This document shows, piece after piece, positions 1 through 10,305 of a stretch of 64,000 bases of DNA (positions are counted from its first letter, which is position 1; each line of letters opens with the position of its first letter). This DNA comes from Scenedesmus sp. ARA3 (Eukaryota; Chlorophyta; Chlorophyceae; Sphaeropleales; Scenedesmaceae). The stretch spans positions 1-64,000 of the forward strand of contig RWJK01001684.1 of the NCBI GenBank assembly GCA_004335835.1, given 5' to 3'. A program made the translations under genes and the position numbers. The notes beneath the pieces were generated by a model. That model saw only the letters and a program-made list of their open reading frames with translations, searched no databases and was not told the origin of the DNA.

Positions 1-58
1 GTGGTATTATTCTCCCTTCGGGTGGGAGAGGTCCCGGGTTCGATTCCCGGATGCCCCC
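1..58 (+). tRNA. tRNA-Pro (anticodon CGG), 5' end cut by window edge
   Basis: The 3' part of a tRNA is visible. The anticodon stem pairs 12-16 with 24-28 around the loop TTCGGGT, so the anticodon at 19-21 is CGG (proline). The T arm pairs 34-38 with 46-50 around TTCGATT, and 51-57 is the 3' acceptor strand with discriminator C at 58. TTTT at 59-62 fits a Pol III terminator. The acceptor 5' strand and most of the D arm lie outside the window. It lies on the same strand as, and just before, the pyruvate kinase exons. Confidence 0.9.
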
Positions 59-269
59 TTTTGTGTAGGGTGGAGGCTGCCGCAGGGGCTCAAATGCAGC
101 TCAGCCGACCTCAAGGGGCCCTCCGGATTGGGTTGCATGCTTGGGATGCACTCTTGCATGCTGATGCTGCACGCTAGGTTTGGGTGGGGGACCAGCTGCT
201 GCAGCAGCGCTGATGACTGACACCGTGCTGCTGCCGCCGCCGCCGCTGCTGCTGCTGCTGCTGCTGCAG

Positions 270-659
270 GTGGGGCATCATGCCCTTCAGGATGCCCTTC
301 TTCCCTGACCCTGAGGTGAGGCTGCGAGCAGCAGCAGTAGCAGCAGCAGCAACGGCAGCAGCATGCACGAGTTATCATCCTTTGCATAACTGAGCAGCAG
401 CAGTGCGACTGGATCACAGCGCAGTTCCGTAATACTGCCTCAAACGCACAAAGTATGTAATATTCCGGGCAGCAGGCATGTTCATGCCCATCCGCTGCTG
501 CTGCTGCTGCTGCCGCCGCAGGAGAATGTGCGCCGCACCTTCCAGCTGATGCGCAGCCGTGGCTTTGTGCAGCAGGGCCAGCTGGTGGTGGTGGTCAGCG
601 ATCTGAGGCCCGGCAAGGAAGACATCATCCGCAGCGTGCAAGTGCGGCGCGTGCAGTAG
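270..659 (+). CDS. Pyruvate kinase, C-terminal exons (partial)
   Basis: Two exons close a pyruvate kinase gene whose earlier part lies upstream of the window. Exon 270-315 follows a (CTG)n-CAG acceptor and reads WGIMPFRMPFFPDPE, ending at a GTGAGG donor. Exon 522-659 reads ENVRRTFQLMRSRG and ends in IRSVQVRRVQ-stop. The WG..PF...F..D.E segment, the hydrophobic VVVVSDL strand and the terminal QVR(R/K)VQ resemble the regulatory C-terminal domain of algal and plant pyruvate kinases. The enzyme converts phosphoenolpyruvate and ADP to pyruvate and ATP; the active site is not in this part. Compartment cannot be told. A tRNA gene precedes these exons, apparently inside the intron. Degenerating copies of the last exon follow. 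Confidence 0.72.
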
Positions 660-734
660 TGATGCACACTCTTATGCATGCTAAGAGCTGTGTTGCGTTT
701 CCACCGTCACATATGCTGCAGTTCTTCTGCGACT

Positions 735-1593
735 ATTTTTTTGCTTCGTGGGTTGTGGCGCCGGGCAGTGTGCAGCAGGGCCAGCTGGTGGTGGTGGTCA
801 GCCATTTGAGGCCCGGCAAGGAAGACATCATCCGCAGCGTGCAAGTGCGGCGCGTGCAGTAGGCACGGCACGCAGCGGCGCAACGAGTTTCCACCATCAT
901 TCGTGCTGCAGTTTGCGATGCGTTTGATTTGTTTGTGTGCGGTGTCGCTCGGGCGTCAGGCTGGCTGTATGTGCAGTTCAGCAGGGCCAGCTGGTGGTGG
1001 TGGTCAGCGATCTGAGGCCGGGCAAAGAAGATGTAATTCGCAGCGTGCAAGTGCGGCGCGTGCAGTAGCAGCGCACACTCTTACGCTAAGCGCTGTGTTG
1101 AGTATCCACCGTCACTTGTGCTGCAATTCTCTGCAACAAATGTTTTGCTCCGTGGGTGATGGCGCCGGGCAGTGTGCAGCAGGGTTAGCTGGTGGTGGTG
1201 GTGAGCGCCCTGCGCTGGGCAAGGAAGATTTGATATGCAGCGTGCAAGTGCGGCGCGCGCAGTACCGCCATGTAAATGCGCAGCATGATGCGCCGCGTGC
1301 GGACCCGCGTGTTGAGTGGTGTCCACCATCACATGTGGATGGATCATTCAGCCGCTTCAGTCAGGCGCGGAGCTGACGGCAACGTTGCTGTGGCTTCAAT
1401 CATGACATGATGATGACGTGTTCCGCAGTTTGCTGCATTGCATCGTTGTGTAATTGTACCTCAGGCGCCAGACTTCCCAGTGTACGTGTAGCAGGGCCAG
1501 CTGCTGGTGGTACCAGCACCAATGGTGGTGAGTGACCTGCGCCCAGGCAAAGAAGGCAGCACGCGCAGCACGCAAGTGCGGCGCGAGCAGTGA
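735..1593 (+). repeat. Four decaying tandem copies of the last pyruvate kinase exon
   Basis: Partial copies of the final exon occur at about 773-862, 980-1068, 1174-1262 and 1488-1593. The first two keep the frame and the VQVRRVQ-stop end. The third has an internal stop and the fourth an insertion and many changes, so decay grows with distance from the real exon. Each copy carries flanking intron or UTR-like sequence. Confidence 0.85.
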
Positions 1594-2591
1594 AGGAACG
1601 CCATGCAGTTAGGCGGCCTGTTGTGTGGCGTGCACAGCGGCATGTCAAGTAGCCACCTTTGCATGTGTTACCTCCCCTGTCAAGGTTTCGACAGCTGGGC
1701 TGCAATCATCATCATGTTACGCATCCAGCCATAGCATCAAAGCCAGCTGGGCTGCAATGATAAGAAGCCTGGATTACATGACGCCGTGCAATTGCCAATA
1801 GGCCACTAGTAGCCGTGTTGTTGGTGACAAGCTAAAAACCCTCCCTGGTGACACAAGGCACACTGCTGTTGCATCGTGTGGGCCACCTAGGCAACAATGT
1901 TGTCTCATGAAGTGCCTGAGATGCTGCAGCGTCTCAGCCGCAATGTAAATGGTGTTGCAGTAAGAGCCCCAGCAACCACCAGAGTGCGAGCGTGCGATTT
2001 GCAAGGTGCGCAATACAACCACCACACACACCGCGCTGTCACAGCAAGGGCCCCTCTGGTGCACCCTGCACTAAACCTGACGCAATGTGTGTCACCAAAA
2101 ACCAAACACAGCCCACTGAGTGGTGCTGCAAAGTGCTCTCTGTCTCTGCGCAGCCCACGGCGGCCCACTCACATCATAAAGTTTGCTGTACAGTAATCAC
2201 CATAAGCACCATCGCTTGGGCAAGCATCGTTGTGAGTTGCGTTGACAACATGTGGCACGTACAAAATCCTCAAAGGAACCCCAGGACGCAAGCAGCTATG
2301 TTCCCTCAGGCATGCGGCTACAAAGTACATACATGCAGGTTGTAAAGCATGAGGTTGTATGCAATCAAAGCAGTTCAAGCCACCAGGTTGCCATCATATT
2401 CGTTGGTTTTGTCACAGCTGATTTGCGCAAAGTTGTTGTTTTACTAGTGACACAAGCAGGCTGAGTGCATGTGATGCAACTGATGACAACATGACATGAT
2501 GTATAGACTTGTCCCCCCTGGTAACAACAAACAAACAAAACAAAACATGACGTGATGGATAGACTGCTCAGTGCAGTGCTGAGAAGCGTCC
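1594..2591. other. Intergenic, no supported gene
   Basis: Only short open frames with no protein-like composition were found on either strand. No tRNA or clear repeat was seen. Confidence 0.5.
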
Positions 2592-3125
2592 TTAGCCACG
2601 GCAGCTGGTCCAGCAGGAGCACCCCCTGCCCCTGTACCTAGCCCCGTTGCAGTTGCAGCTGGTTGCCGCATCTGTGCCTGTTGCCGCATCTGCCGCATCT
2701 GCTGCATCGCTGCCTTGCAGCTGACGGCCCCCATACACTTCATGCATTGCCTCATCAACATGCTCACTTCCAGTAGCATCAACATCGGCAGCAGCAGCAT
2801 CCTCCAAAAGTGAGCGGCGCTTCTTGCCGCCGCACCAACAGTAGCAGTTGCCAGAGTAGCGGTAGGTGCGGCTGCCGCAGCGGCAGGTGGCTTGTGCTGC
2901 GTCTGCTGCATTGGCTTTTAACAGCTTGCGCATGCCCTCATCGCCAGAAAAGCCTCCTTTGTCTGCCAGTGCTCTTGCTAAGAAGGAGATGCCACCGCTG
3001 GATGCAGCAGTAGTTGCGGCTGGGGCTTGGGTATCCTTTGGCAGATCATCCGCAGCAGCACATAGGGCCAGTGCTGCAGCCAGCAGCAGCAGGCGTGCAG
3101 GCTTCCATGGGTTACGCGTCTCCAT
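2592..3125 (-). CDS. Secreted cysteine-rich protein with two CxC...CxCW modules
   Basis: A single-exon 177-residue protein. It begins METRNPWKPARLLLLAAALALC, a basic start followed by a hydrophobic core, which fits a signal peptide cleaved near residues 22-25. Two related Cys modules follow. The first, near residues 81-100, reads CRCGSRTYRYSGNCYCWCGG. The second, at the extreme C terminus, reads CNCNGARYRGRGCSCWTSC. Both share CxC, then YR, then a Gly before CxCW. The modules are separated by an acidic, Ala-rich linker that follows a basic KKRR site, so proteolytic release of the second module is possible. I do not recognise the family. Extracellular location is inferred from the signal peptide. 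The upstream flank was not resolved for a promoter. Confidence 0.65.
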   Translation of the reverse strand: METRNPWKPARLLLLAAALALCAAADDLPKDTQAPAATTAASSGGISFLARALADKGGFSGDEGMRKLLKANAADAAQATCRCGSRTYRYSGNCYCWCGGKKRRSLLEDAAAADVDATGSEHVDEAMHEVYGGRQLQGSDAADAADAATGTDAATSCNCNGARYRGRGCSCWTSCRG

Positions 3126-5640
3126 GATGGTTGGCTGGGTGCCGCGGCGCAGGCTTTGGCTGGGTGGTGGCCTGCGGTTTGCAAGGCGCGAGAAAGTGGC
3201 GGAGTGAGCTGGAGAGTCTTTGATGTGTTTGCTGCAGTGATTAGGGGCTGCAGGTTCAGGATATTTCTGCCACAGCCAGAAGCGAAGCGTGTGTCCCAGT
3301 GCCTGCTGGCACGCTGCTTGTATCAGTTGTCCATCTGAGCCAATAATATCACCTTATAGCAACATCAAAGCTCTATATGGGTTACCTGGAAGTGTAGGGT
3401 TTGCTGTCGCGTATAAAAAACACTGAGCGCAGGATGCACTTGCAGCCTAGGCCTGCATGCAGGTAACCGTCCGGGGATGTGCTTTGGAAGTTCTTCAGTT
3501 TTGAAGTTCTGTCAGCTCTCAACACGTTGGTCCGCAGGCGATCTTGCCAACAATTTATACTCGTGTGCCGGAACCAACGCAACCGCTAGTGGGCAGCTCG
3601 CGTGCAGGTCAAGTGCGGGTCGAGTGACCTTCCGATGAAGGGCGGAGCTAGCAAATGCCGCACAATATGTCAGGATTATTATAATTGCATACCTTATCGT
3701 TTGATTCTGACATCGTTTGCGATGAGGTTTATTGCTGGGACTGCTTTAGGCATTGTGGGACTGTTGCCAGCACTCAGCTACAGGCCTGCACCGACAATTG
3801 CACCTCCGCTACCAAAAAGGGTCAACCAAACACATTTACTGCACGCCAATTTTGTCTCTGTTAGTTATACTGTGTCTGTCAGTCATTGAAATAAGCATTG
3901 CAGCACCACGGGCAGCAACCTTGATGGGAAGATGCAGCCTGGGGGTCCCTTTGTATGTCACAATGATTGTGCATCATGCACCGCCCGGGGGTAGGAAGGG
4001 GATATCTTAACGCCCGCTTCACTCGCACGCTTGCAGGTCAAACAGTTACAGAACCTGCGAAGCCACCGTCAACACCATGCACTTATCCCAATGTAGGCCT
4101 GTGCAGCATGTGTGCAAGGACGCTACAACTCATCAGAAAGAGTGGCAGCATGTCTTTGCCACTGTATCTGCCGGACCCACAGAGCCCCACCCATTAAACC
4201 CTAATCAGGTTGTTACAACAACAAAACGCGCTGCCGTGCTAGCTATCCCTCTGCCCCCTCCCAAAAGGGCGGGTCTGAAAGGCAGCCACAGACATGCACA
4301 GCAGCCAGCTGGCTGCGGCTGGCAGCTCGGCAGAGCTGTTTCAGCTCTGCATGGGCCTAGCACAATTCAGCAAACAACAGCACAGCGCAGACTGGCTGGC
4401 CGCAATGCAGCCCTGCTGTAATCTTGCAGCTTGCTCTTCACTTCGCCTTCGTGTAAATTAAATGCATTTCTGCAATGATGGCCGGCAAACAACACACACA
4501 CGGACATACCACAGTCCCACTCTGGTGACACACAACGAGGGTGTCAAATGCTGACATCAGTTATCTAGTCAAGCACAGGTCTCACACTGCAAGCTGCAGC
4601 TGCAGCAATACGCACTGTAATGGAAACTTATACAAACAGTGGAGCCTGCTGGCTTGGCACAGGAAGCACGTGGCAAGCACAGAGGGAACCTACATATGCA
4701 GCAAAAAATGAACGTAAGAAGACGTTCACTTCTTTTAGTAAGCCATACCTTTCGGCACCGGCAGCCGCGCCTCAACCCCAAAGCAGGCGGGAACTGAGAC
4801 ACATGCAGCTGTTGTGTTGGCTGCGCTGAGGATCTTTCCTTGAGCACTGCCTGAAAGCACCAAAACACAAGGGGCCGCAGCACACACACGTTTGCAGTAT
4901 CCGCACATTCTTCAAAACCACAACAATCAGCAGCATCTGTTGTACACGTACAGTTGGCCAACAACTTTTTTGAACTGCGGCAAATGCTGATCAAGGCTCA
5001 TGTGAGCAAGGAGTCGTAAGATACATACACAATAAAACATGCAGCATTAAACTGGACACAACACACAGCAGCGCAAGTCCAGCTGCTAGCTGTGGTAGTA
5101 CTTGCACATGCTGCTGTTGCCTGAGCAACAGAGGAGACACCCCTGAGCAGCCTCCCGTTGAAAGGACAGACACCACGTAACATATGGTCGACACAGCAGC
5201 GCTGCCATAAGGCTAAATGTCAGCCGTGGTTTTGAAACCTGTGATTTTAAACCATAATGTGGGTTGCAGCCTGAACCTGTGCACTAGCAGCAGCCTCTGG
5301 ACTCAAAAGCAGCAGGCATGCGACCGAAACAACCTCTGCATCGAATCAGGTACAGCTGGAAGACACCAGCACAACAGTGTGGGTGCGACACATGCCATGC
5401 AACCCAACCGCCCAAATCATGCGTCGCGACCATGTGGATAGCTGACCCGCAGCCAAACACAAACACAATTGTATCCAATTGCAAGCTGTCTCTCTACAAC
5501 TGAACACAAGCCAGCTGCCAACACACAGACTGCAAGCCTGCACCCAAACATGCACGTCTAGACACACTCGCCGCTCACTTTGCCCCTTTAAAAGCAAAAT
5601 GCAATCTCTTTGTCAGCAACACAATCGCAGCCCCCGGCGG
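3126..5640. other. Intergenic, no supported gene
   Basis: This stretch has only short open frames in all six phases, with no recognisable domain, splice chain or RNA gene. Composition is less CTG-rich than the flanking genes. Confidence 0.45.
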
Positions 5641-5659
5641 CGGCCTTAGCGCTGTTCGT

Positions 5660-6062
5660 CCCTCTCGTGTGTTGTATAACATAACACAATCAGCTGGCTG
5701 CGCATTGCAGAGGCGTGCAGACACAGCAGAAGCAGGAGGGGCAGTGCATGCAGAGGGCAGGCAGGCCAAGAGGGCCAGCTCCTTGCTCCACCGCTGCTGC
5801 TGCTGCTGCTGCTGCATTCATCCACAGCAGCAACGCTGCGCGCTGCTGTCTCAGCGCACCTTCTGGCGGCGCATGCCCACCCCTTTGTCTTCAGCGCAGC
5901 TAGCAGCCCCTTCTGCTTCTTGCGCTCCACTGCTGTCACCAGCAGCAGCAGCGCTGCGGTTTCTGTTTCAGCGCACTTGCTGTCATCCCTTGCCCACCTT
6001 CGTCTTCAGCGCAGCCAACAAACCCTTCTGCTGCTGCTGTCACTGGCAGCAGCAGTGCTGTG

Positions 6063-6093
<31 letters not shown>

Positions 6094-6095
6094 TT
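5660..6095 (-). repeat. Two extra copies of the ERKKQKGLLAALK exon end
   Basis: The basic C-terminal segment of the neighbouring gene (real copy 6096-6175) recurs at about 5985-6030 and 5860-5935. All keep ERKKQKGLLAALK, but each then runs into a different tail: one stops after KVGKG and the other reads on into a long low-complexity frame. A (CTG)n-rich stretch separates the copies. Confidence 0.7.
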
Positions 6096-7272
6096 TCAGC
6101 GCACTTGCTGCCGTCCCTTGCCCACCTTTGCCTTCAGCGCAGCCAACAAGCCCTTCTGCTTCTTTCGCTCCACAGTCCCCACGCTGTCAGTGGTGCGGAT
6201 GCTGCTCACACTGGCCATGCTGCGGGGTGAACCCACCGCACCAGCAGCAGCAGCAGCAGTGGCTGCGGGAGGTGGGGGTGCAAGTGTGCGTGGCGCGTCA
6301 AGAACAACAGCAGCAGCAGCAGCAGCAGCACGCTCAGCAGCAGCAGCTCGCTCAGCAGCTGCTGCTGCCAACGATGTTGCCGATGGCGCTGCTGCTGCTG
6401 GCCGAGCGCTGCTGCTGCTGCCTGCAGCCATCCTGCTGCTGCTGCTGCCAGCAGCAGCAGCAGACCTTGCTGCAGTGCTGTAGCTGGACGCCGCAGAACC
6501 CCCAGCACTGCTGCCGCCGCCACTGCTGCCTGCATTCTGGTTCAGCGCTGCAATTACTGCTGCAATCCCGGGCGCTGGGCCTTGCAGTGCACCTGCTGCT
6601 GCTGCTGCTGCCGGCTGCGCCCCGCCGGAAGGAATTCTACGCAGCGGCACTGGCACGCCAGCCGCCGGCGGTTTAACGGGGCTCGAACTTCCAGGTGATA
6701 AAACCCCGGTCCCAAAACCCCGATCCATGTGGCGGCTGGGGCTGCTGCAGCTGCTGCCGCTGATGCTGCTGCTGCGTGACGCATTTTGTGTTATTAACGC
6801 ACGCTGGGCTGGCAGCCCCACAACATATGTGCTGCGAGGACTGCCTGCTGCCCTTCTGTACGCCTCTGCATCTGCTGCACTGATTTGCTGATTCAGCTCC
6901 TGCACTGCCCTGTCTGTCAAAGGTACAGTGTCACTCCTGCCCATGCCGCTGCTGCCAGCACTGATTGTAGGGCTCTCAACACCCTGCTGCTGCTGCTGCT
7001 GGCTGTCCTGTGCTGCTGCTCCACTGCCCCAGCGCACGATCGGGTTGCTGCTGCTGCTGCCGCCAGCAGGTGTGAACTTCTTGCTGCCGCCGATTGTTCC
7101 CACCGGGAACTTTCTGGTGGGCAGCGACAGCACTGGCACGCCGGCAGCAGCAGCAGCAGCAGCGTCATCGTTGTCTGCTGGTGCTGTTGGCGTGTGTGGC
7201 TGCATGAGGTTGCTGCTGGTGCTGTGTGTGGTGGGGATGTCAAGCTCACCCTCAACTGCCCCCATCTGCAAG

Positions 7273-7306
<34 letters not shown>

Positions 7307-8491
7307 GTCAGCAGCAGCAGCGGCAGTTGAGAAGATGCCATTGCGTAGACGCTGGGTGCAAGCAGTTGTAGCATATACACTAAATGACTTGCTGCAGATG
7401 ACAACTACAGGGCACCGTCAATGCCAATAAAACATTGCTGCGCTGACACCAGTCGTAATGCTGCTATGGGACGCCCACACAACAGTTCGCAGAGCTCCGA
7501 AGCACGGGCTGCACGCTGCGACACAACAAACCTGGCATCATGAAACAGCAACCTCCCCGGGCAATCTCAGGCGAGCACACAACCAAAACAACATATCAAA
7601 CACAGCACAAGCTGCTTACCGGCCCCACAGCATAAGCGCCAGCAGCCTCTCCCTCCCCTCCACTGTACTCCGCATGGCCAGCAGGCGCCAGCACACTCAG
7701 CAGCGACAGCGTTGCTTTGGGACGCCCACGCACCAACACACAAAGCTCTCAAGCACGTGCTGCACGCTGCGACACAGCAAACTTGGCATCACACAACAGC
7801 AGTCTCCCCAGCAATCTCAGGCAAGCAAACTACCAAAAACTTGAAGTCAAACACAGCAAACGCTGCTCACCGACCCCACAGCGTAAGCGCTCGCCGCCTC
7901 CTCCCCTCCACCATACTCCGCATGGCCAGCTGGCGCCAGCACACTCGTAGTCTGCTCAGCATCATGCAACGGAAGCCCAGCAAACTAGCAGGCAACCACA
8001 CAACCGACAACATGGTGTGTCCAGCCAGATGCCTGGTGACCACACACACAGCAGATCAGCAAGCTGCTTACCGGTCCAACAACATAAGCGCCAGCCTCCC
8101 CCTCCCCTCCACTGTACTCCGCATGGCCGGCCGGCGCCAGCACACTCAGCAGCGACAGCGCAGTAGCAGTTGTGGCTGGTGACAGGTCATCAATCGGGAA
8201 GCTATTCAGCCTCTCCCTCAGCGCAATCAGCAGCTGCTGCTGATCCAACAAACCACCAACCTCCTGCGCTGCTGCTGCAAACTCCTGTGCTGCTGCTGCT
8301 GCAGCAGCACCAGCAGCATTGACCTGGCCTGGGGTGCGGGATCCGGGGGATAGGGTCCCGCGCATTGCTGCTGTGCCGCACAGCATTGCTGCTGCTGCTG
8401 CTGCTGCTGCTGGGGGCTGTGCATCCTGGAAGGAGGGGTGGGGTGTGTTTGGGAAGCTGCTGCTGTTGCTGCTGCTGCCGGGGCGCTCCAT
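6096..8491 (-). CDS. Low-complexity Ala/Ser/Gln-rich protein, unknown function
   Basis: Two exons fit in phase. Exon 8072-8491 opens with MERPGSSSNSSS and contains LLDQQQLLIALRERLNSF before a GTAAGC donor. Exon 6096-7265 follows a CTTGCAG acceptor and ends GKGRQQVR-stop. Together they give 529 residues, mostly Ala, Ser and Gln runs. Ordered-looking islands are RKFPVGTIGGSKKFTPAGG, a DRAVQELNQQISAADAEAYRR helix-like segment and a very basic ERKKQKGLLAALKAK end that could bind nucleic acid, membrane or another protein. No family is recognised. The start is uncertain because exon copies upstream (8580-8700) suggest that the first exon may be preceded by others. Between the exons lie copies of the first exon's donor side. 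Confidence 0.5.
7600..7960 (-). repeat. Two donor-side copies of the MERPG exon
   Basis: The end of the exon at 8072-8160 (LSVLAPAGHAEYSGGEGEA then AYVVG and GTAAGC) recurs at about 7610-7720 and 7870-7960. Each copy keeps the LAPAGHAEY core and a GTAAGC or GTGAGC donor. Spacing is about 200-260 bases. Confidence 0.8.
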
Positions 8492-8574
8492 TTGGTACAG
8501 CGCTGCAGCAGCAAACAAGCAGGCAGGCAAACGTAGCAAGCATACAAGCACATGGGCCGTCGAACAGGTGCACG

Positions 8575-8710
8575 TTTCACCAGCAGCCAGGGTGCTCCAT
8601 CTGGTAGAGCGCTGCAAGAAAACGAGCATACAGGACGGCACACAGGCACACTAGCAGCAGCAATTGGTGGCCCCGGGTGGTACAGCGCTGCAGCTGCAAG
8701 CAGGCACACG
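8575..8710 (-). repeat. Two upstream copies of the MERPG exon start
   Basis: The sequence around the putative start (ALYQMERPG, 8475-8500) recurs at about 8585-8612 (ALYQMEHPG) and 8670-8695 (ALYHPGP). The intron-like sequence next to each is also similar. Confidence 0.65.
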
Positions 8711-8808
8711 TGGCAAGGACATGAGCAAGGACCCCACTGTATCAAGCACTGCAGTGCGCACGGTTGCAACAAGTAGCTCGTCTTAACAGAGAGTCCAAGG
8801 GAGCTTTT

Positions 8809-8955
8809 TCACATGCAAACCACGCATGTGATTGCTGGCTGCTCACCGCTGCCAAGTGATCCTGCATCCATCACTGCAAAAGGCCCCGGCGCTGATCGAA
8901 GCTCTCCAGCAGCAGCATCCGGCTTGGATGCTTGACTGCTGCTGTACTGCTGAGG

Positions 8956-8989
<34 letters not shown>

Positions 8990-9639
8990 GTGTGGGTCTG
9001 CAGCAGGAGGGGCATCATCAGACAAGCAAACCTCGTCAGCGGCAGCCAAATGATTAGGGCATCTGGAAAAACCCACAATATACCAGGAAACTGAAGAGAC
9101 AAATATGATCGGCACCGCCTGGCGATGTGAAGCATGACAGATGTTGCCGAGGGTTGTTGCTGTTGTTGAGGCAAGCAGCAGCAGCATCTCACCTCAGGCA
9201 GCAGCACCCGCAGCGCGTTTGCCAGCCAGCCCAGTCCTGGCACCAGCTGAATGATTTGCACACAAAACAAAACGTATCCCAGCAGCAGGCCGAGGTATGC
9301 ACCGCTGGCATAGTAAGGCACTGCAGTTACACGCTGCATGATGAGAGCGATGCTGCGTCCTGCAAGCGCTGTTCGAAGCCCTATGAGCCGTGAAACTGAC
9401 GATCGTTGCTGTGCGGTGCAATTAGGAGCAGCAGGCGAAGGCTGGTATGAAAAAGAGCCTCTAGGGCCTTTTGGCGTGAGCAACAAACAAGTGCGGTGGA
9501 CACAGTAGAAGGTGTAAGGATACGAGGGTGTTCGGGTAAACAAGCACCGACAGTCAACTTGTTGGGACGTAAAGCAGGCTCGGCTCGTCGGTCCAATGGC
9601 AGCGTCACGGTCTGTGCATGACCTGGTCCATGGTTGCAA
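8809..9639 (-). CDS. Small putative membrane protein
   Basis: Two exons are proposed: 9193-9639, ending LRVLLPE before GTGAGATG, and 8809-9090, starting after TTCAG and reading FPGILWVFPDALIIWLPLTR. They join in phase 0, giving about 242 residues. Hydrophobic stretches are GAYLGLLLGYVLFCVQIIQL, LGWLANALRVLL and the start of the second exon, so two or three membrane segments are likely. A Ser-run tail follows. The start may instead be the internal Met at 9339 (MQRVTAVPYYASG), because the preceding 100 residues look non-conserved and could be a targeting sequence or untranslated. No family is recognised. Confidence 0.4.
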
Positions 9640-10185
9640 AAAGCTGACACGCGGGTAAGGAAATTGTTACTTCCAAACGTCTAACTCAGGGGCTTGAAAC
9701 AGGCTCAAGGAATCGTGTACACCGCAGCCCGTGCAACGAATCCGAACACGCGACCGTTTGTTACAAGTTGCCCGCGGTAAATGCTGTCACATCTTCATCA
9801 TGCACTGTCTTTGTACTAAGTGCTCACAAATTCAAATAGTTGTGTGCTACGGCCGGCCGTTCTCGAGCCTGGCCGAAGTTACCTCCACTACAGCCAGAGG
9901 CTGGCTTCAGGCAGTGAGAGCCACATCACACCATGCTGCTGATTCATCCTTGCCACACGTGGTGGATAGTCATATAACTCTGTCACAATCCCTAACACAT
10001 GGCCTGCAGGCATAGCACGTGCCAGTAGCTTGCTTGCTCTGGCAGCCGCTGTACAGCCAACGAGAGGATCTAGGGGGCATGCAGATGCATAGCAGGTGGT
10101 CGCCTTCTCCGCAGCCATCACAATAAGCAATTCAACCTCATTGTCTGTTCAATGGCAGGTGCCATAGGACAGATAACGAGCCGAA
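9640..10185. other. Intergenic, no supported gene
   Basis: Nothing supported. It presumably holds the promoter of the membrane-protein gene on the minus strand. Confidence 0.4.
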
Positions 10186-10245
10186 ATGCTCATTTGTGAT
10201 GAGTGTGGTGAAGGCTACCACATCCGGTGCATTGGCAAGCCCCGT
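10186..10245 (+). pseudogene. PHD-finger fragment
   Basis: An ATG-started frame reads LICDECGEGYHIRCIGKPRF. CDEC followed by YHIRC matches the middle of a PHD zinc finger (Cys-x2-Cys ... His-x2-Cys). No first Cys pair, no last Cys pair and no acceptor/donor pair were found around it. Reading on, the frame enters the antisense of the senescence-gene last exon. It is most likely a relic or a captured exon piece. A chance match is possible but unlikely, given the dense motif. Confidence 0.5.
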
Positions 10246-10305
10246 TTTGAGCCTCTCATCGTTTTAAAAATTCTCAGCGCTGCATACAGTCATCACATGC
10301 CAGCC

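Noticed and set aside
5669..6676. Long plus-strand frame rich in Cys, Leu and Gln
   Set aside because: It is the antisense shadow of the Ala/Ser/Gln repeats of the minus-strand gene; (CTG)n is open in all frames.
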